Source: Thalassotalea sp. 42_200_T64 (GTDB taxonomy: Bacteria > Pseudomonadota > Gammaproteobacteria > Enterobacterales > Alteromonadaceae). Taken from it: a DNA stretch of 64,000 nt. The translations under genes were made by a program, and so were the position numbers. Shown piece by piece: positions 1 through 7,864 of the stretch (the first letter of the stretch is position 1; every line of letters starts with the position of its first letter). Under the pieces are notes generated by a model, which was not told the origin of the DNA, ran no database searches, and was given only the letters and a program-made list of their open reading frames with translations. The DNA lies in assembly GCA_002162925.1 (NCBI GenBank), contig MABC01000032.1, forward strand, positions 6,215 through 70,214. The letters run 5' to 3'.

Positions 1-67
1 ATAACGACCTGATTTGGTGTAAGCCGCTCAGCGTCCTTCTACTACTTCACTCAGAGTGGTTAAAAAA

Positions 68-96
68 TTGAGAGGTGAGGTTATCACGATAAATAT
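68..96 (+). promoter_or_regulatory. possible promoter of the tRNA-Arg gene
   Basis: A TTGAGA hexamer at 68-73 is followed about 16 bases later by an A/T-rich TAAATA at 90-95. This lies directly upstream of the mature tRNA start at 106. The -10 match is only fair and the distance to the tRNA is short, so the tRNA could instead belong to a transcript starting left of the window. Confidence 0.3.
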
Positions 97-105
97 AACG
101 ACCGC

Positions 106-182
106 GGACGCGTAGCTCAGCTGGATAGAGTACCTGGCTACGAACCAGGCGGTCGCAGGTTCGACTCCTGCCGCGTCCGCCA
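106..182 (+). tRNA. tRNA-Arg (anticodon ACG)
   Basis: This is a complete 77-base cloverleaf. The acceptor strand GGACGCG at 106-112 pairs with CGCGTCC at 172-178, followed by discriminator G179 and an encoded CCA at 180-182. The D-arm begins TAGCTC. The anticodon stem is CCTGG/CCAGG around loop CTACGAA, which gives anticodon ACG. The T-arm GCAGG-TTCGACT-CCTGC is perfect. It is the only intact tRNA here and is followed by two partial copies of its 3' half. An ACG anticodon normally has its first base deaminated to inosine to read CGN arginine codons. Confidence 0.95.
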
Positions 183-192
183 CATTAAGAGA

Positions 193-226
193 ACCCCATT
201 TTATCGAGAGATAAGATGGGTTTTTT
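193..226 (+). terminator. intrinsic terminator after tRNA-Arg
   Basis: An 11-bp stem, CCCATTTTATC (195-205) with GATAAGATGGG (210-220), closes a GAGA tetraloop and runs straight into six T's. One pair is a G-U wobble. It lies 12 bases past the tRNA CCA end, as expected for a tRNA terminator. Confidence 0.85.
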
Positions 227-245
227 GCTTTCTGGAAAGACCTTA

Positions 246-298
246 TTGGCGGGGTTTTAACCTCGCGGTCGTCAACTGCGAGACTGAATTCCCGCCAA
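246..298. repeat. nested stem-loop, unit 1 of tRNA-associated repeat
   Basis: The outer stem TTGGCGGG/CCCGCCAA (246-253 with 291-298) encloses an inner stem CTCGC/GCGAG. The same architecture recurs at 403-483 with a different loop, so the structure is conserved between the two repeat units. Function is unknown. Confidence 0.7.
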
Positions 299-303
299 CC
301 AGC

Positions 304-341
304 CCAGGCGGTCGCAGGTTCGACTCCTGCAGCAATCGCCA
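304..341 (+). pseudogene. tRNA-Arg 3'-half remnant 1
   Basis: This copy keeps the 3' strand of the anticodon stem (CCAGG), the variable loop and a perfect T-arm GCAGGTTCGACTCCTGC, and it ends in GCCA. The acceptor strand reads AGCAATC instead of CGCGTCC, and there is no 5' half. It cannot fold as a tRNA. The T-arm lies 159 bases after the one in the intact gene. The arrangement resembles the rtT repeats described downstream of E. coli tyrT. Confidence 0.8.
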
Positions 342-350
342 CATTAGAGA

Positions 351-384
351 AGCCGATGATATCGAAAGATGTCATCGGTTTTTT
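351..384 (+). terminator. terminator-like hairpin after tRNA remnant 1
   Basis: CCGATGATATC (353-363) pairs imperfectly with GATGTCATCGG (368-378) around a GAAA loop, and six T's follow. It sits at the same place relative to the tRNA remnant as the 193-226 terminator does to the real tRNA, so the repeat unit includes the terminator. Confidence 0.75.
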
Positions 385-402
385 GCTTTCTGGAAAGACC
401 CT

Positions 403-483
403 GTTGGCGGGGTTTCAACCTCGCGTAATGCCGTAGGCAGTTAACGTGACTTGCGCCAACTGCGAGACTGAAGTCCCGCCAAC
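403..483. repeat. nested stem-loop, unit 2 of tRNA-associated repeat
   Basis: Outer stem GTTGGCGGG/CCCGCCAAC (403-411 with 475-483) and inner stem CTCGC/GCGAG repeat the design at 246-298. The loop is longer by about two dozen bases, and this accounts for the longer second repeat period (183 versus 159). Confidence 0.7.
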
Positions 484-486
484 CAG

Positions 487-524
487 CCAGGCGGTCTCAG
501 GTTCGACTCCTGCCGCAATCGACA
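487..524 (+). pseudogene. tRNA-Arg 3'-half remnant 2
   Basis: This is a second truncated copy of the tRNA 3' half, more decayed than the first. It retains CCAGG and a T-arm with one change (TCAGG...CCTGC), an acceptor strand CGCAATC, and GACA where the intact tRNA has GCCA. No 5' half exists. No terminator hairpin follows it. Confidence 0.75.
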
Positions 525-549
525 CATTTGTACCCCTACTTATATACGC

Positions 550-705
550 CGTCATCCCTGAGGAGCACAAGCGACATCAGGGACCTCATGAACAGCTAAG
601 GTCGCATGGATAGATAAGCTTGTGGATTTAAATCAGGTTCTGTTTAGAGGCACGTTATGAATTGAGGGGGTCCCACATCTCGCTAGTGCTCGTGATGGGA
701 TGACG
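550..705. repeat. MITE-like element with about 39-bp terminal inverted repeats
   Basis: The left end starts CGTCATCCC and contains GAGCACAAGCGACATC then GGGACC. The right end is its approximate reverse complement, closing in GGGATGACG. The 80-odd bases between hold no ORF of note. A second member of the same family lies at 45749-45890, and a solo half-hairpin at 24143-24170. No target duplication is obvious. The rest of the gap up to oadG is A/T-rich with no gene visible. Confidence 0.65.
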
Positions 706-944
706 TTTAATTGTATCAAGATTAATTAAAAAATTGAGTAGGGGTTTTAGTTTTCTAGGGAATGAAAAACTAGAGTACCTAATCCAATCTGTTATTCAGG
801 GACACTATTTCGGCTTATTTTGGAAGTTTGTGATTATTTACAGAACGTTTTGTATGATTTTTATTCTTTTAGCTATACTATTTTCGTTATAATCACAAAA
901 TCAATCGATATCACTGATGAATAGTTAATTGTTTATTTTCTAAT

Positions 945-970
945 AAGGTTAGTTTAATATAACCTTTTTA
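945..970. other. small inverted repeat upstream of oadG
   Basis: AAGGTTA (945-951) and TAACCTT (960-966) are separated by eight bases and followed by T's, in an A/T-rich stretch. It could be an operator half-site pair or a weak terminator. A TTGACA at 1025-1030 is a possible -35 for the oad operon, but no good -10 follows at the right spacing. Confidence 0.25.
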
Positions 971-1117
971 GAGTTATTATTCTAAATGAGTCGTTTTGAA
1001 CCAAGATTTTACTGATTTTGTCTATTGACAAAATTTTTTTACAACAGATTTACAAATGATCATTGCTAAACAAAATTGGAGTGATTATTCTATTTCTTTT
1101 AAATATAGAGTTAGGTT

Positions 1118-1375
1118 ATGGAAAATTTATCAGAAGCTTTTATGGAAGCAGGTGTTCTCATGCTCGTCGGTATGGGATTTGTTTTTGCTTTTCTTGGTTT
1201 ATTAATTATTGCAATTCAACTTTTAGCAAAGTTTGCAAGCCAATTTCCAGAACCATCTCCAGCTACAAATAAAGTAAGCACGGGTAAGGCCAGTTCCACT
1301 GAGATCCCTGCCGGTGTCGTTGCAGCTATTACAACTGCAGTCGCGCATTACCGCAAGAATAACGCAAAGAATTAG
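1118..1375 (+). CDS. oadG: oxaloacetate decarboxylase, gamma subunit
   Basis: This 85-residue protein has one hydrophobic segment (about residues 10-38) and a polar C-terminal half, the usual size and form of the gamma subunit of the sodium-pumping decarboxylases. In the family it anchors and assembles the alpha and beta subunits and carries a C-terminal metal-binding region that assists decarboxylation. It is the first gene of the oadG-oadA-oadB operon, with nine bases to oadA. The start at 1118 follows the AGTTAGG-like ribosome site. The overlapping ORF that starts at 1063 is in another frame and has no family resemblance. Confidence 0.9.
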   Translation: MENLSEAFMEAGVLMLVGMGFVFAFLGLLIIAIQLLAKFASQFPEPSPATNKVSTGKASSTEIPAGVVAAITTAVAHYRKNNAKN

Positions 1376-1384
1376 GAGCGAAGT

Positions 1385-3151
1385 ATGTCAAGCCCATTAG
1401 GTATTACAGAAGTTGTATTAAGAGACGGTCATCAATCATTACTGGCTACTCGTTTACGTTTAGAAGATATGTTACCAATTGCCAGTAAGTTAGATGACAT
1501 TGGCTATTGGTCTATTGAATCTTGGGGTGGTGCAACATTTGATTCTTGTATCCGTTATTTAGGTGAAGATCCATGGGAGCGTATCCGTAAATTAAAAGCG
1601 GCAATGCCAAAGACCAAGCAGCAAATGCTGTTTCGTGGTCAAAACATCTTAGGCTACCGCCATTACGCCGATGACGTGGTAGAAAAATTTGTTGAGCGTG
1701 CCCATGTTAACGGTATTGATGTGTTCCGTATTTTTGATGCGATGAACGATCCGCGTAATTTGCAAACGGCGATTAAAGCCGCAGTGAAAGTGGGCGCGCA
1801 TGCTCAAGGCACCTTGTCTTATACCGAAAGTCCGGTACATAACTTACAAGGCTGGTTAGACATGGCCAAGCAATTGGAAGATATGGGCGCACATTCATTA
1901 TGTATAAAAGACATGTCGGGTTTATTAAACCCATACGATGCCGAAGAGTTAATCACTAAACTGAAAGAAACTGTTGAGTTACCTCTAGCTTTACATTGTC
2001 ATGCGACTACAGGTTTGAGCATGGCAACTCACATGAAAGCAATCGACGCTGGCATTGATACGATTGATACCTCAATCTCATCAATGAGTATGACTTACGG
2101 GCATTCACCAACTGAAGCCATTGTTTCTACGGTGCAAGGTCGCTCACGTGACACCGGTTTAGATTTGGTTAAGCTTGCTGAAGTTGCAGCTTATTTTCGT
2201 GATGTCCGTGAAAAATATGGCAAGTTTGAAGGCAGCTTGAAAGGTGTCGATGCCCGTATTTTAATAGCGCAAGTTCCTGGCGGCATGTTAACCAATATGG
2301 AAAGCCAGTTGAAAGAGCAGGGTGCGGCCGATAAATTTGATGAGGTTTTGCAAGAGATCCCACGAGTTCGTAAAGATCTTGGTTACATTCCTTTAGTCAC
2401 ACCAACGTCACAAATCGTTGGTACGCAATCGGTATTAAACATATTAACCGGTGAGCGTTATAAGTCTATCACCAAGGAAACTGCAGGAGTGTTAAAAGGT
2501 GAATACGGAGCTACCTCAGCCCCGGTTGATGCCGAATTACAAGCCAAAGTGTTAGATGGAGCTGAAGCAATCACTTGTCGTCCTGCAGACTTGCTAGAGC
2601 CAGAAATGGATAAGTTGGCGAAAGAGCTGGTAGAGTTGGCGAAAGAGAAGAATATTCAACTCGCAGATGAACAAATTGACGACGTATTAACCTACGCCTT
2701 GTTCCCGCAAATTGGTTTGAAATTCCTGGAAAATCGTAACAATCCAGACGCGTTTGAAGCGATTCCAAGTAAAGATGACGTCAAAGTAGCCGCGACAAAA
2801 GCTGGCGAACCAGAAAGCTATGCGGTGCAAGTTGATGGCAAAGTGTATGACGTTATTGTTGCTCCTGGTGGCAGTATTGAACATATCGCACCATCTGGTG
2901 GCGTGCCTATTTCAGCACCAGCGGCAGCACGCGTTGCCAGTGGCGAAACGTTGAATGCCCCACTTGCCGGTAATATCTTTAAGGTGTTAGTTAAAGAAGG
3001 TGAAACTGTTAGCGAAGGTGAAGTGGTTATCATCATGGAAGCGATGAAGATGGAAACCGAAATTCGCGCAATCGCCTCTGGTACTGTGTCTATGGTCAAT
3101 GTAAAAGAAGGTGATGCAGTCGCAGTTGGCGATGCATTGCTAACGCTATAA
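1385..3151 (+). CDS. oadA: oxaloacetate decarboxylase, alpha subunit (biotin enzyme)
   Basis: This 588-residue carboxyltransferase transfers CO2 from oxaloacetate to biotin. The N-terminal two thirds is the HMGL/DRE-TIM barrel type, beginning with the family motif [14 protein letters not shown], with metal-binding histidines in LHCHATTG. The C-terminal domain is a biotinyl carrier with the sequence EAMKME, the biotinylated lysine being about K555. The protein is full length. A GGAG ribosome site lies just before the ATG. With oadG and oadB it forms a membrane complex that couples decarboxylation to Na+ export, which fits the Na+-NQR also encoded here. Confidence 0.97.
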   Translation: MSSPLGITEVVLRDGHQSLLATRLRLEDMLPIASKLDDIGYWSIESWGGATFDSCIRYLGEDPWERIRKLKAAMPKTKQQMLFRGQNILGYRHYADDVVEKFVERAHVNGIDVFRIFDAMNDPRNLQTAIKAAVKVGAHAQGTLSYTESPVHNLQGWLDMAKQLEDMGAHSLCIKDMSGLLNPYDAEELITKLKETVELPLALHCHATTGLSMATHMKAIDAGIDTIDTSISSMSMTYGHSPTEAIVSTVQGRSRDTGLDLVKLAEVAAYFRDVREKYGKFEGSLKGVDARILIAQVPGGMLTNMESQLKEQGAADKFDEVLQEIPRVRKDLGYIPLVTPTSQIVGTQSVLNILTGERYKSITKETAGVLKGEYGATSAPVDAELQAKVLDGAEAITCRPADLLEPEMDKLAKELVELAKEKNIQLADEQIDDVLTYALFPQIGLKFLENRNNPDAFEAIPSKDDVKVAATKAGEPESYAVQVDGKVYDVIVAPGGSIEHIAPSGGVPISAPAAARVASGETLNAPLAGNIFKVLVKEGETVSEGEVVIIMEAMKMETEIRAIASGTVSMVNVKEGDAVAVGDALLTL

Positions 3152-3163
3152 AGGGTTAATTCG

Positions 3164-4294
3164 ATGGAATCATTATATACCCTGTGGTTATCCACGGGTC
3201 TGGCAAACTTTGAGTTTGGTCAAGTGATCATGATGTTGGTTGGCCTTGGCTTATTGTATTTAGCAATTGTTAAAGGCTTTGAACCCTTATTGTTATTACC
3301 TATTGGTTTTGGTGCTATCTTAACCAATATTCCGGTAGCAGGTTTCTCTGAAGTTGGCGGAATATTACATTACATCTACTACGCCGGTATCGATACCGGG
3401 ATATTCCCGTTACTGATCTTTATGGGCGTAGGTGCAATGACCGACTTTGGTGCCTTAATTGCGAACCCGAGAATGTTGTTGTTAGGGGCTGCTGCACAAT
3501 TTGGTATTTTTGCTACCTTATTCGGTGCCATTGCTTTAAACGCTATTCCTGGCTTTGATTTCAGTTTAAAAGATGCGTCCGCAATCGCCATTATTGGTGG
3601 TGCCGATGGTCCAACCGCTATCTTCCTTGCTTCTAAGTTAGCGCCTGATTTATTAGGTGCTATCGCCGTTGCCGCTTATTCATACATGGCACTGGTACCC
3701 ATTATCCAGCCACCAATTATGAAAGCGTTAACCAATGAGGAAGAGCGCAAAATAGAAATGAAACAGCTACGCCATGTGACCAAGATTGAAAAAATTATCT
3801 TTCCACTGGCGGTGTTACTCCTTACCGTATTTTTCTTACCTGCGGCAACTCCGTTAGTCGGGATGTTTTGTTTAGGTAACTTGATGCGCGAATGTGGTGT
3901 GGTTGACCGTTTAAGCTCGACTGCCCAAAACGAGTTGATTAATATTGTGACTATTTTCTTAGGCTTAGGCGTTGGCTCAAAACTGAGTGCCGAAGCCTTC
4001 TTAAATGTTGAAACCTTGGGTATTCTGGCATTAGGTGCTATCGCATTCTCTATTGGTACCGCTGCCGGTGTCTTAATGGCGAAATTACTCGGTAAGGTAT
4101 CAAAAGAACCAATAAATCCACTGGTTGGCGCGGCAGGAGTTTCTGCGGTACCTATGGCTGCACGTGTAGTAAATAAAGTTGGTTTAGAGTCTAATCCTCA
4201 TAACTTCTTATTAATGCATGCTATGGGCCCTAACGTCGCCGGTGTACTCGGATCTGCAGTAGCTGCCGGTGTACTGCTTGCACTAGTGGGCTAA
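3164..4294 (+). CDS. oadB: oxaloacetate decarboxylase, beta subunit (Na+ pump)
   Basis: This 376-residue polytopic membrane protein is the sodium channel and carboxybiotin decarboxylase of the OAD complex. The diagnostic segment [12 protein letters not shown] contains the Asp that in the Klebsiella enzyme takes part in Na+ and proton handling, and a second conserved half with [21 protein letters not shown] lies near the C-terminus. Length is slightly below the roughly 430 residues of some homologues, but both conserved halves are present. It ends the oad operon and is followed by a strong terminator. Confidence 0.96.
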   Translation: MESLYTLWLSTGLANFEFGQVIMMLVGLGLLYLAIVKGFEPLLLLPIGFGAILTNIPVAGFSEVGGILHYIYYAGIDTGIFPLLIFMGVGAMTDFGALIANPRMLLLGAAAQFGIFATLFGAIALNAIPGFDFSLKDASAIAIIGGADGPTAIFLASKLAPDLLGAIAVAAYSYMALVPIIQPPIMKALTNEEERKIEMKQLRHVTKIEKIIFPLAVLLLTVFFLPAATPLVGMFCLGNLMRECGVVDRLSSTAQNELINIVTIFLGLGVGSKLSAEAFLNVETLGILALGAIAFSIGTAAGVLMAKLLGKVSKEPINPLVGAAGVSAVPMAARVVNKVGLESNPHNFLLMHAMGPNVAGVLGSAVAAGVLLALVG

Positions 4295-4336
4295 CCATTA
4301 CCGAAAAAGTTTAAAATCAGAGTTGCTATCAACGCC

Positions 4337-4380
4337 AAGCCGAAGTAAATTATTGAGATAATTTACTTCGGCTTTTTTAT
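4337..4380 (+). terminator. intrinsic terminator of oadGAB
   Basis: A perfect 17-bp stem, 4337-4353 with 4358-4374, closes a TGAG loop and ends in a T-run. It lies 43 bases after the oadB stop. The A-tract on the left arm would also allow it to act on the opposite strand. Confidence 0.93.
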
Positions 4381-4404
4381 TCAAGGATGAATTTATACAG
4401 AATT

Positions 4405-4416
4405 ACCATATATGGT
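4405..4416. repeat. 12-bp perfect palindrome
   Basis: ACCATATATGGT is a perfect palindrome between the oad terminator and the tandem repeat upstream of the lipoprotein cyclophilin gene. It may be a regulator site, but no regulator gene is nearby. Confidence 0.3.
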
Positions 4417-4434
4417 ATGAATTCTGATTTGTAC

Positions 4435-4526
4435 ATGGATGTATTTATCCACGGCAGGCAGGAGCCTTTAGAGTGGGTTTATGGATGTATTTATCCACGA
4501 CAGGCAGGAGCCTTTTGAGTGGATTT
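4435..4526 (+). repeat. tandem direct repeat, two 46-bp units
   Basis: Units 4435-4480 and 4481-4526 differ at only a few positions, and both contain GTATTTATCCACG followed by CAGGCAGGAGCCTTT. A partial third unit begins ATGGATAAG. A related GGCAGGCAGACGCCTTT string occurs at about 24240. The repeat occupies the upstream region of the next gene. Confidence 0.85.
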
Positions 4527-4546
4527 ATGGATAAGGGGAAGAAAAT

Positions 4547-5476
4547 TTGATGATAATTAATATAAGCAAAGGCTTTAAACTCACCTTATATGGCTGTGTG
4601 CTGTTAAGTTTACTTGCCTGTAACAAGGACGAACACGTTAGCAATAATCCTGATAATGACTTAGCTCAGGACAAGGCTACAGTTATGGAAGTGAAAAATG
4701 AACCTTGGCTGGAAATCCCTCAAAACCACTTACTTTATTTAGAATTGAGCACTGGTACTGTGACCATCTTACTTGCTGATTTTTTTGCGCCAGAGCACAG
4801 TCAATACATACAAGATTTGGTCAACGAAGGCTTTTACGATGGTTTGCCATTATATCGGGTGATAGAAAATTTTGTGGTACAAGGTGGCGACGCAAACGCG
4901 CAAAAGCCAAGTAAGGTCAAACGAACCATGCAAGCGGAGTTTGAAAGGCAGATAAAGCCGAAAACAGCATTTAGTTTAGTGCAGCAGGGCGATTTGTTAG
5001 CCGAACAAACCGGTTTCATCAATGGCTTCGCCGTGGGACGATCGATTAGTGAGGAAAAAGAGTGGTTAATTCATTGTCCTGGAGCCATTAATTTAGCCCG
5101 AGCAGTGAACCCTAATTCAGGAACAACTGATTTTGCGATTATGTTTGGCACGGCGCCGCGACATCTGGATCGAAACATGAGTGTATTTGGCCGTATTATT
5201 GCTGGCTGGGAACACTTTTATCAGGTCAAACGTGGGCCGAAGAAAAGCGGTGGGGTGTTTAGTGATGACAGTAATGCTACACATATTATCAAAGCCTATT
5301 TAGGTTCTAGCCTGGCAACCGATAAACAACAAACTGTCTATCTTGAAAATACCGCAACGGCTGCTTTTGAGCAGCGAATTGAAAAACGCCGCGCCTTAGA
5401 CAATGAGTTTTATCAATATAAAGGCAATGGCAATATGGATGTCTGCTACTTTCCGATTAAACTTAAATTTGAATAG
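4547..5476 (+). CDS. lipoprotein cyclophilin-type peptidyl-prolyl isomerase
   Basis: This 309-residue protein has a hydrophobic N-terminus ending in a lipobox LLAC, with Cys25 as the likely acylated residue. After a polar linker comes a cyclophilin fold: FYDGLPLYRVIENFVVQGGD, then NPNSGTTDFAIMFG and DRNMSVFGRII. A segment of about 60 residues between the two parts is longer than in simple bacterial cyclophilins, as in plant thylakoid-type relatives. It is expected to help proline isomerisation in the periplasm, tethered to a membrane. It stands alone behind the tandem repeat at 4435-4526. Substrates cannot be inferred. Confidence 0.8.
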   Translation: MMIINISKGFKLTLYGCVLLSLLACNKDEHVSNNPDNDLAQDKATVMEVKNEPWLEIPQNHLLYLELSTGTVTILLADFFAPEHSQYIQDLVNEGFYDGLPLYRVIENFVVQGGDANAQKPSKVKRTMQAEFERQIKPKTAFSLVQQGDLLAEQTGFINGFAVGRSISEEKEWLIHCPGAINLARAVNPNSGTTDFAIMFGTAPRHLDRNMSVFGRIIAGWEHFYQVKRGPKKSGGVFSDDSNATHIIKAYLGSSLATDKQQTVYLENTATAAFEQRIEKRRALDNEFYQYKGNGNMDVCYFPIKLKFE

Positions 5477-5485
5477 CCGACAATA

Positions 5486-5503
5486 ATACCAAGTTGATTA
5501 AAT
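5486..5503. repeat. half copy of the ATACCAA/TTGGTAT repeat family
   Basis: ATACCAAGTTGATTAAAT matches one arm of the palindromic family found complete at 9150-9195 and elsewhere. It lies in the 50-base gap between two genes. Confidence 0.5.
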
Positions 5504-5527
5504 ACAATTCAGCAGGGGAAGTAATAG

Positions 5528-5881
5528 ATGGACGGTCATGAAAAAATAAATTATTTAGAACTGCCGGCAAAAGATCTGCCAGAAATCAAACGCTTTTACC
5601 AAGACGCCTTCGATTGGCAATTTGTTGATTACGGTGACGGATATTGCGCGTTTAATGATGGCACTATCAATGGTGGTTTTTATCAAGCAGATATCCGCAG
5701 CTCCTACCAAAATGGCGGCGCGTTAATTGTGCTGTACTCTAAGCAGTTAGAACAAACGGCAGCAAAAGTGTTAAATCATGGTGGCACAATAGTCAAAGCC
5801 ATTTTTGACTTTCCTGGTGGCCGACGTTTTCATTTTACTGACCCCAATGGTAACGAACTAGCCGTTTGGTCTGATAAATAA
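5528..5881 (+). CDS. VOC-family (glyoxalase/bleomycin-resistance fold) protein
   Basis: This 117-residue single-domain protein begins with the typical first beta strand and helix (NYLELPAKDLPEIKRFYQDAF) and ends with DFPGGRRFHFTDPNGNELAVW, a recurrent C-terminal signature of the fold. Family members bind a metal or small ligand, but this small subgroup has no assigned activity and no substrate can be named. An AGGGGAAGT ribosome site precedes the ATG. It is convergent with rhlE. Confidence 0.8.
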   Translation: MDGHEKINYLELPAKDLPEIKRFYQDAFDWQFVDYGDGYCAFNDGTINGGFYQADIRSSYQNGGALIVLYSKQLEQTAAKVLNHGGTIVKAIFDFPGGRRFHFTDPNGNELAVWSDK

Positions 5882-5882
5882 A

Positions 5883-5925
5883 TTAGGGTCAGAGTCAGGT
5901 TTTATCTTTAACCTGACCCTGATTA
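5883..5925. terminator. hairpin between convergent VOC gene and rhlE
   Basis: GTCAGGTT and AACCTGAC form an 8-bp stem, flanked by GGGTCAG and GACCCTGA that can pair further. There is no clean T-run on either strand. The flanking AATTAGGGTC matches in inverse the GACCCTAATT of the repeat at 48173-48197, so it may be a repeat rather than a dedicated terminator. Confidence 0.4.
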
Positions 5926-5926
5926 T

Positions 5927-7318
5927 TTAACGATTACCACCTGAAGTTTTATTACCCGAAGACTTATTACTTGAAGGCCGGCGGCGAGAGCTTGGTTTGC
6001 CGCCAGTGTTTTTTGCCCAAGGGTTATCTTTGGGCTGTCCGTTACCGGTATGTTTTCTGTTTTTACCAGTGGGTTTATGACCACGGGCATTATCACCGCT
6101 GCGCTGTCCGTCTTGGTGTTCAACTTTCGCTTGCTTTGGTTTTTTCGCTCTCATTGGCCTAATGTCGTGCGACTTAGGCACGGCATTGGCTGCTTCAAAA
6201 CCATCAACCTCGGCACGCTCTAGTATTTTTCCGGTAAGTCTTTCAATGGCCACCAGTAGTTTGTATTCGTCTTCACAAACTAGCGATATGGCGTGGCCGG
6301 TGCTACCAGCACGGCCTGTTCTGCCGATCCGATGTACATAATCTTCTGCGACATGTGGCAGCTCAAAATTAACCACTTGCGGGAGTTGGTCGATATCAAT
6401 ACCGCGAGCGGCTATATCGGTGGCCACTAATACCCGAATAGAGCCATCTTTAAACTGTGCCAATGCTTTTGTTCTGGCACCCTGGCTCTTATTACCATGA
6501 ATGGCTAAGGCGCTAATGCCATCTTTTTCAAAATGCTTGGTTAATCTATTTGCGCCATGCTTGGTTTTGGTAAATACCAACACTTGCTGCCAGTTATTGT
6601 GGCCAATCAAGTAGGACAGTAAACGCGGCTTCTTATTTTTATCTGTGGTATACACCAATTGCTCAACCGTGGGGGCTGTGGCATTTCTTGGTGTTACCGA
6701 GATCTCTACCGGATTATTCACCAGGCCTTTTGCCAAGGCACGTATTTCGTCCGAGAACGTTGCTGAGAATAATAGGTTTTGTCGTTGCTTGGGTAATAAA
6801 CCAATGATTTTTTTGATATCGCGGATAAAGCCCATATCTAACATGCGGTCGGCTTCATCCAACACCAGAATTTCAACTTGCGAAAATTTAACGGCATTTT
6901 GTTGATATAAATCCATGAGTCGCCCAGGGGTCGCCACTAAGATATCAACCCCTTTTCTTAATGCTATCATCTGCGGGTTAGCTTTCACGCCGCCAAAGAT
7001 TATGTAAGAACTTAAATTCAGGTTTTTACCGTAGAGGGCAACACTTTCACCAACTTGCGCCGCCAGTTCTCTGGTAGGGGTGAGAATTAAGGTGCGAATA
7101 TGATTCGGTTTAACTTTATCGCCTTTGGCTATTTTTTCTAAAATGGGCAGGGTGAAGCCAGCCGTTTTACCGGTTCCGGTTTGGGCCGCTGCCATTACAT
7201 CTTTACCTTCGAGCACTGCCGGTATGGCTTGTGCCTGGATCGGGGACGGGGTGTCGTACCCTTGTTCTTTTACCGCAGATAAAATTGGGGCCGAAAGCCC
7301 TAGAGAGTCAAAGCTCAT
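5927..7318 (-). CDS. rhlE: DEAD-box RNA helicase, RhlE type
   Basis: This 463-residue ATP-dependent RNA helicase carries all the core motifs: Q motif region (YDTPSPIQ), motif I AQTGTGKT at 45-52, [16 protein letters not shown] at 154-157, SAT at 185-187, ARGID and HRIGRTGR. After about residue 370 there is a long basic, Gly/Ser/Lys-rich tail typical of RhlE, probably for RNA binding. RhlE acts in ribosome assembly and RNA turnover, and such helicases are often important in the cold. It is monocistronic and convergent with the VOC gene. Confidence 0.93.
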   Translation of the reverse strand: MSFDSLGLSAPILSAVKEQGYDTPSPIQAQAIPAVLEGKDVMAAAQTGTGKTAGFTLPILEKIAKGDKVKPNHIRTLILTPTRELAAQVGESVALYGKNLNLSSYIIFGGVKANPQMIALRKGVDILVATPGRLMDLYQQNAVKFSQVEILVLDEADRMLDMGFIRDIKKIIGLLPKQRQNLLFSATFSDEIRALAKGLVNNPVEISVTPRNATAPTVEQLVYTTDKNKKPRLLSYLIGHNNWQQVLVFTKTKHGANRLTKHFEKDGISALAIHGNKSQGARTKALAQFKDGSIRVLVATDIAARGIDIDQLPQVVNFELPHVAEDYVHRIGRTGRAGSTGHAISLVCEDEYKLLVAIERLTGKILERAEVDGFEAANAVPKSHDIRPMRAKKPKQAKVEHQDGQRSGDNARGHKPTGKNRKHTGNGQPKDNPWAKNTGGKPSSRRRPSSNKSSGNKTSGGNR

Positions 7319-7459
7319 AGAAAAGTCTCATTGATTAAGTCGTTAAACTTGAATGGTGACGGGTATCGCGTAATTGCCAGCATGAAAGTCGCGTTGGCGC
7401 AGCTTACAGTATAGCGCTAATTGATGCAAACAGCGCTTGCTGTAACAACTTAGTCCTGT

Positions 7460-7633
7460 TTATTGAGTTATATAGATCATCAGCGTAAAGAAGCCAGCAA
7501 TAATCAGGTTAAACGCTAAAATATAGGCAAAGCCTGTTAACCCTTGTTTGGCCGAGTAACCATGTTTTGTTAAGTACCACCACCAGACTAAACACATAAT
7601 TACCGGTAGTAAGAAAAACAATCTCATTAGCAT
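7460..7633 (-). CDS. small membrane protein, 57 residues
   Basis: The minus-strand ORF encodes 57 residues. It begins MLMRLFFLLPVIMCLVWWWY, has a polar hinge (LTKHGYSAKQG), then a second hydrophobic helix up to the C-terminal MIYITQ. Two transmembrane segments are predicted by eye. An AAGG lies about 11 bases upstream of the ATG at 7633, and the second ATG at 7627 is an alternative start. It is co-oriented with the AmpG-like gene upstream and with rhlE downstream. No function is recognised. Codon use and clean hydrophobic structure argue that it is real. Confidence 0.65.
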   Translation of the reverse strand: MLMRLFFLLPVIMCLVWWWYLTKHGYSAKQGLTGFAYILAFNLIIAGFFTLMIYITQ

Positions 7634-7864
7634 ATTTGCACAGCCTTAATTTTTATTATAAAATTCATCATAGTTCATTATAGAGGGTATCAACACCCTC
7701 GGGCAAAGTAAAAACTAACTTACTCTTCGTTTCTCGTTGCAATTAGGCTTCGGGCAACTAGCTACGGGCAGTCCGTGTTCATTCATGGTGAGGTTTAAAT
7801 TTAATAACATAAATAGTTGCAGTCTATGCACTATGGTTAATCATAGTTCCCCGTTCCCCGTTCC

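Noticed and set aside
28-375. 115-residue minus-strand ORF across the tRNA region
   Set aside because: It is antisense to the tRNA and its repeats; internal repetition (DAAGVEPATAW twice) simply mirrors the duplicated T-arm.
304-524. Two further tRNA genes
   Set aside because: Only the 3' halves exist; no D-arm, anticodon loop or 5' acceptor strand, so no cloverleaf can form.
1063-1272. 69-residue ORF overlapping oadG
   Set aside because: It is in another frame from oadG, which has clear family identity and operon spacing.
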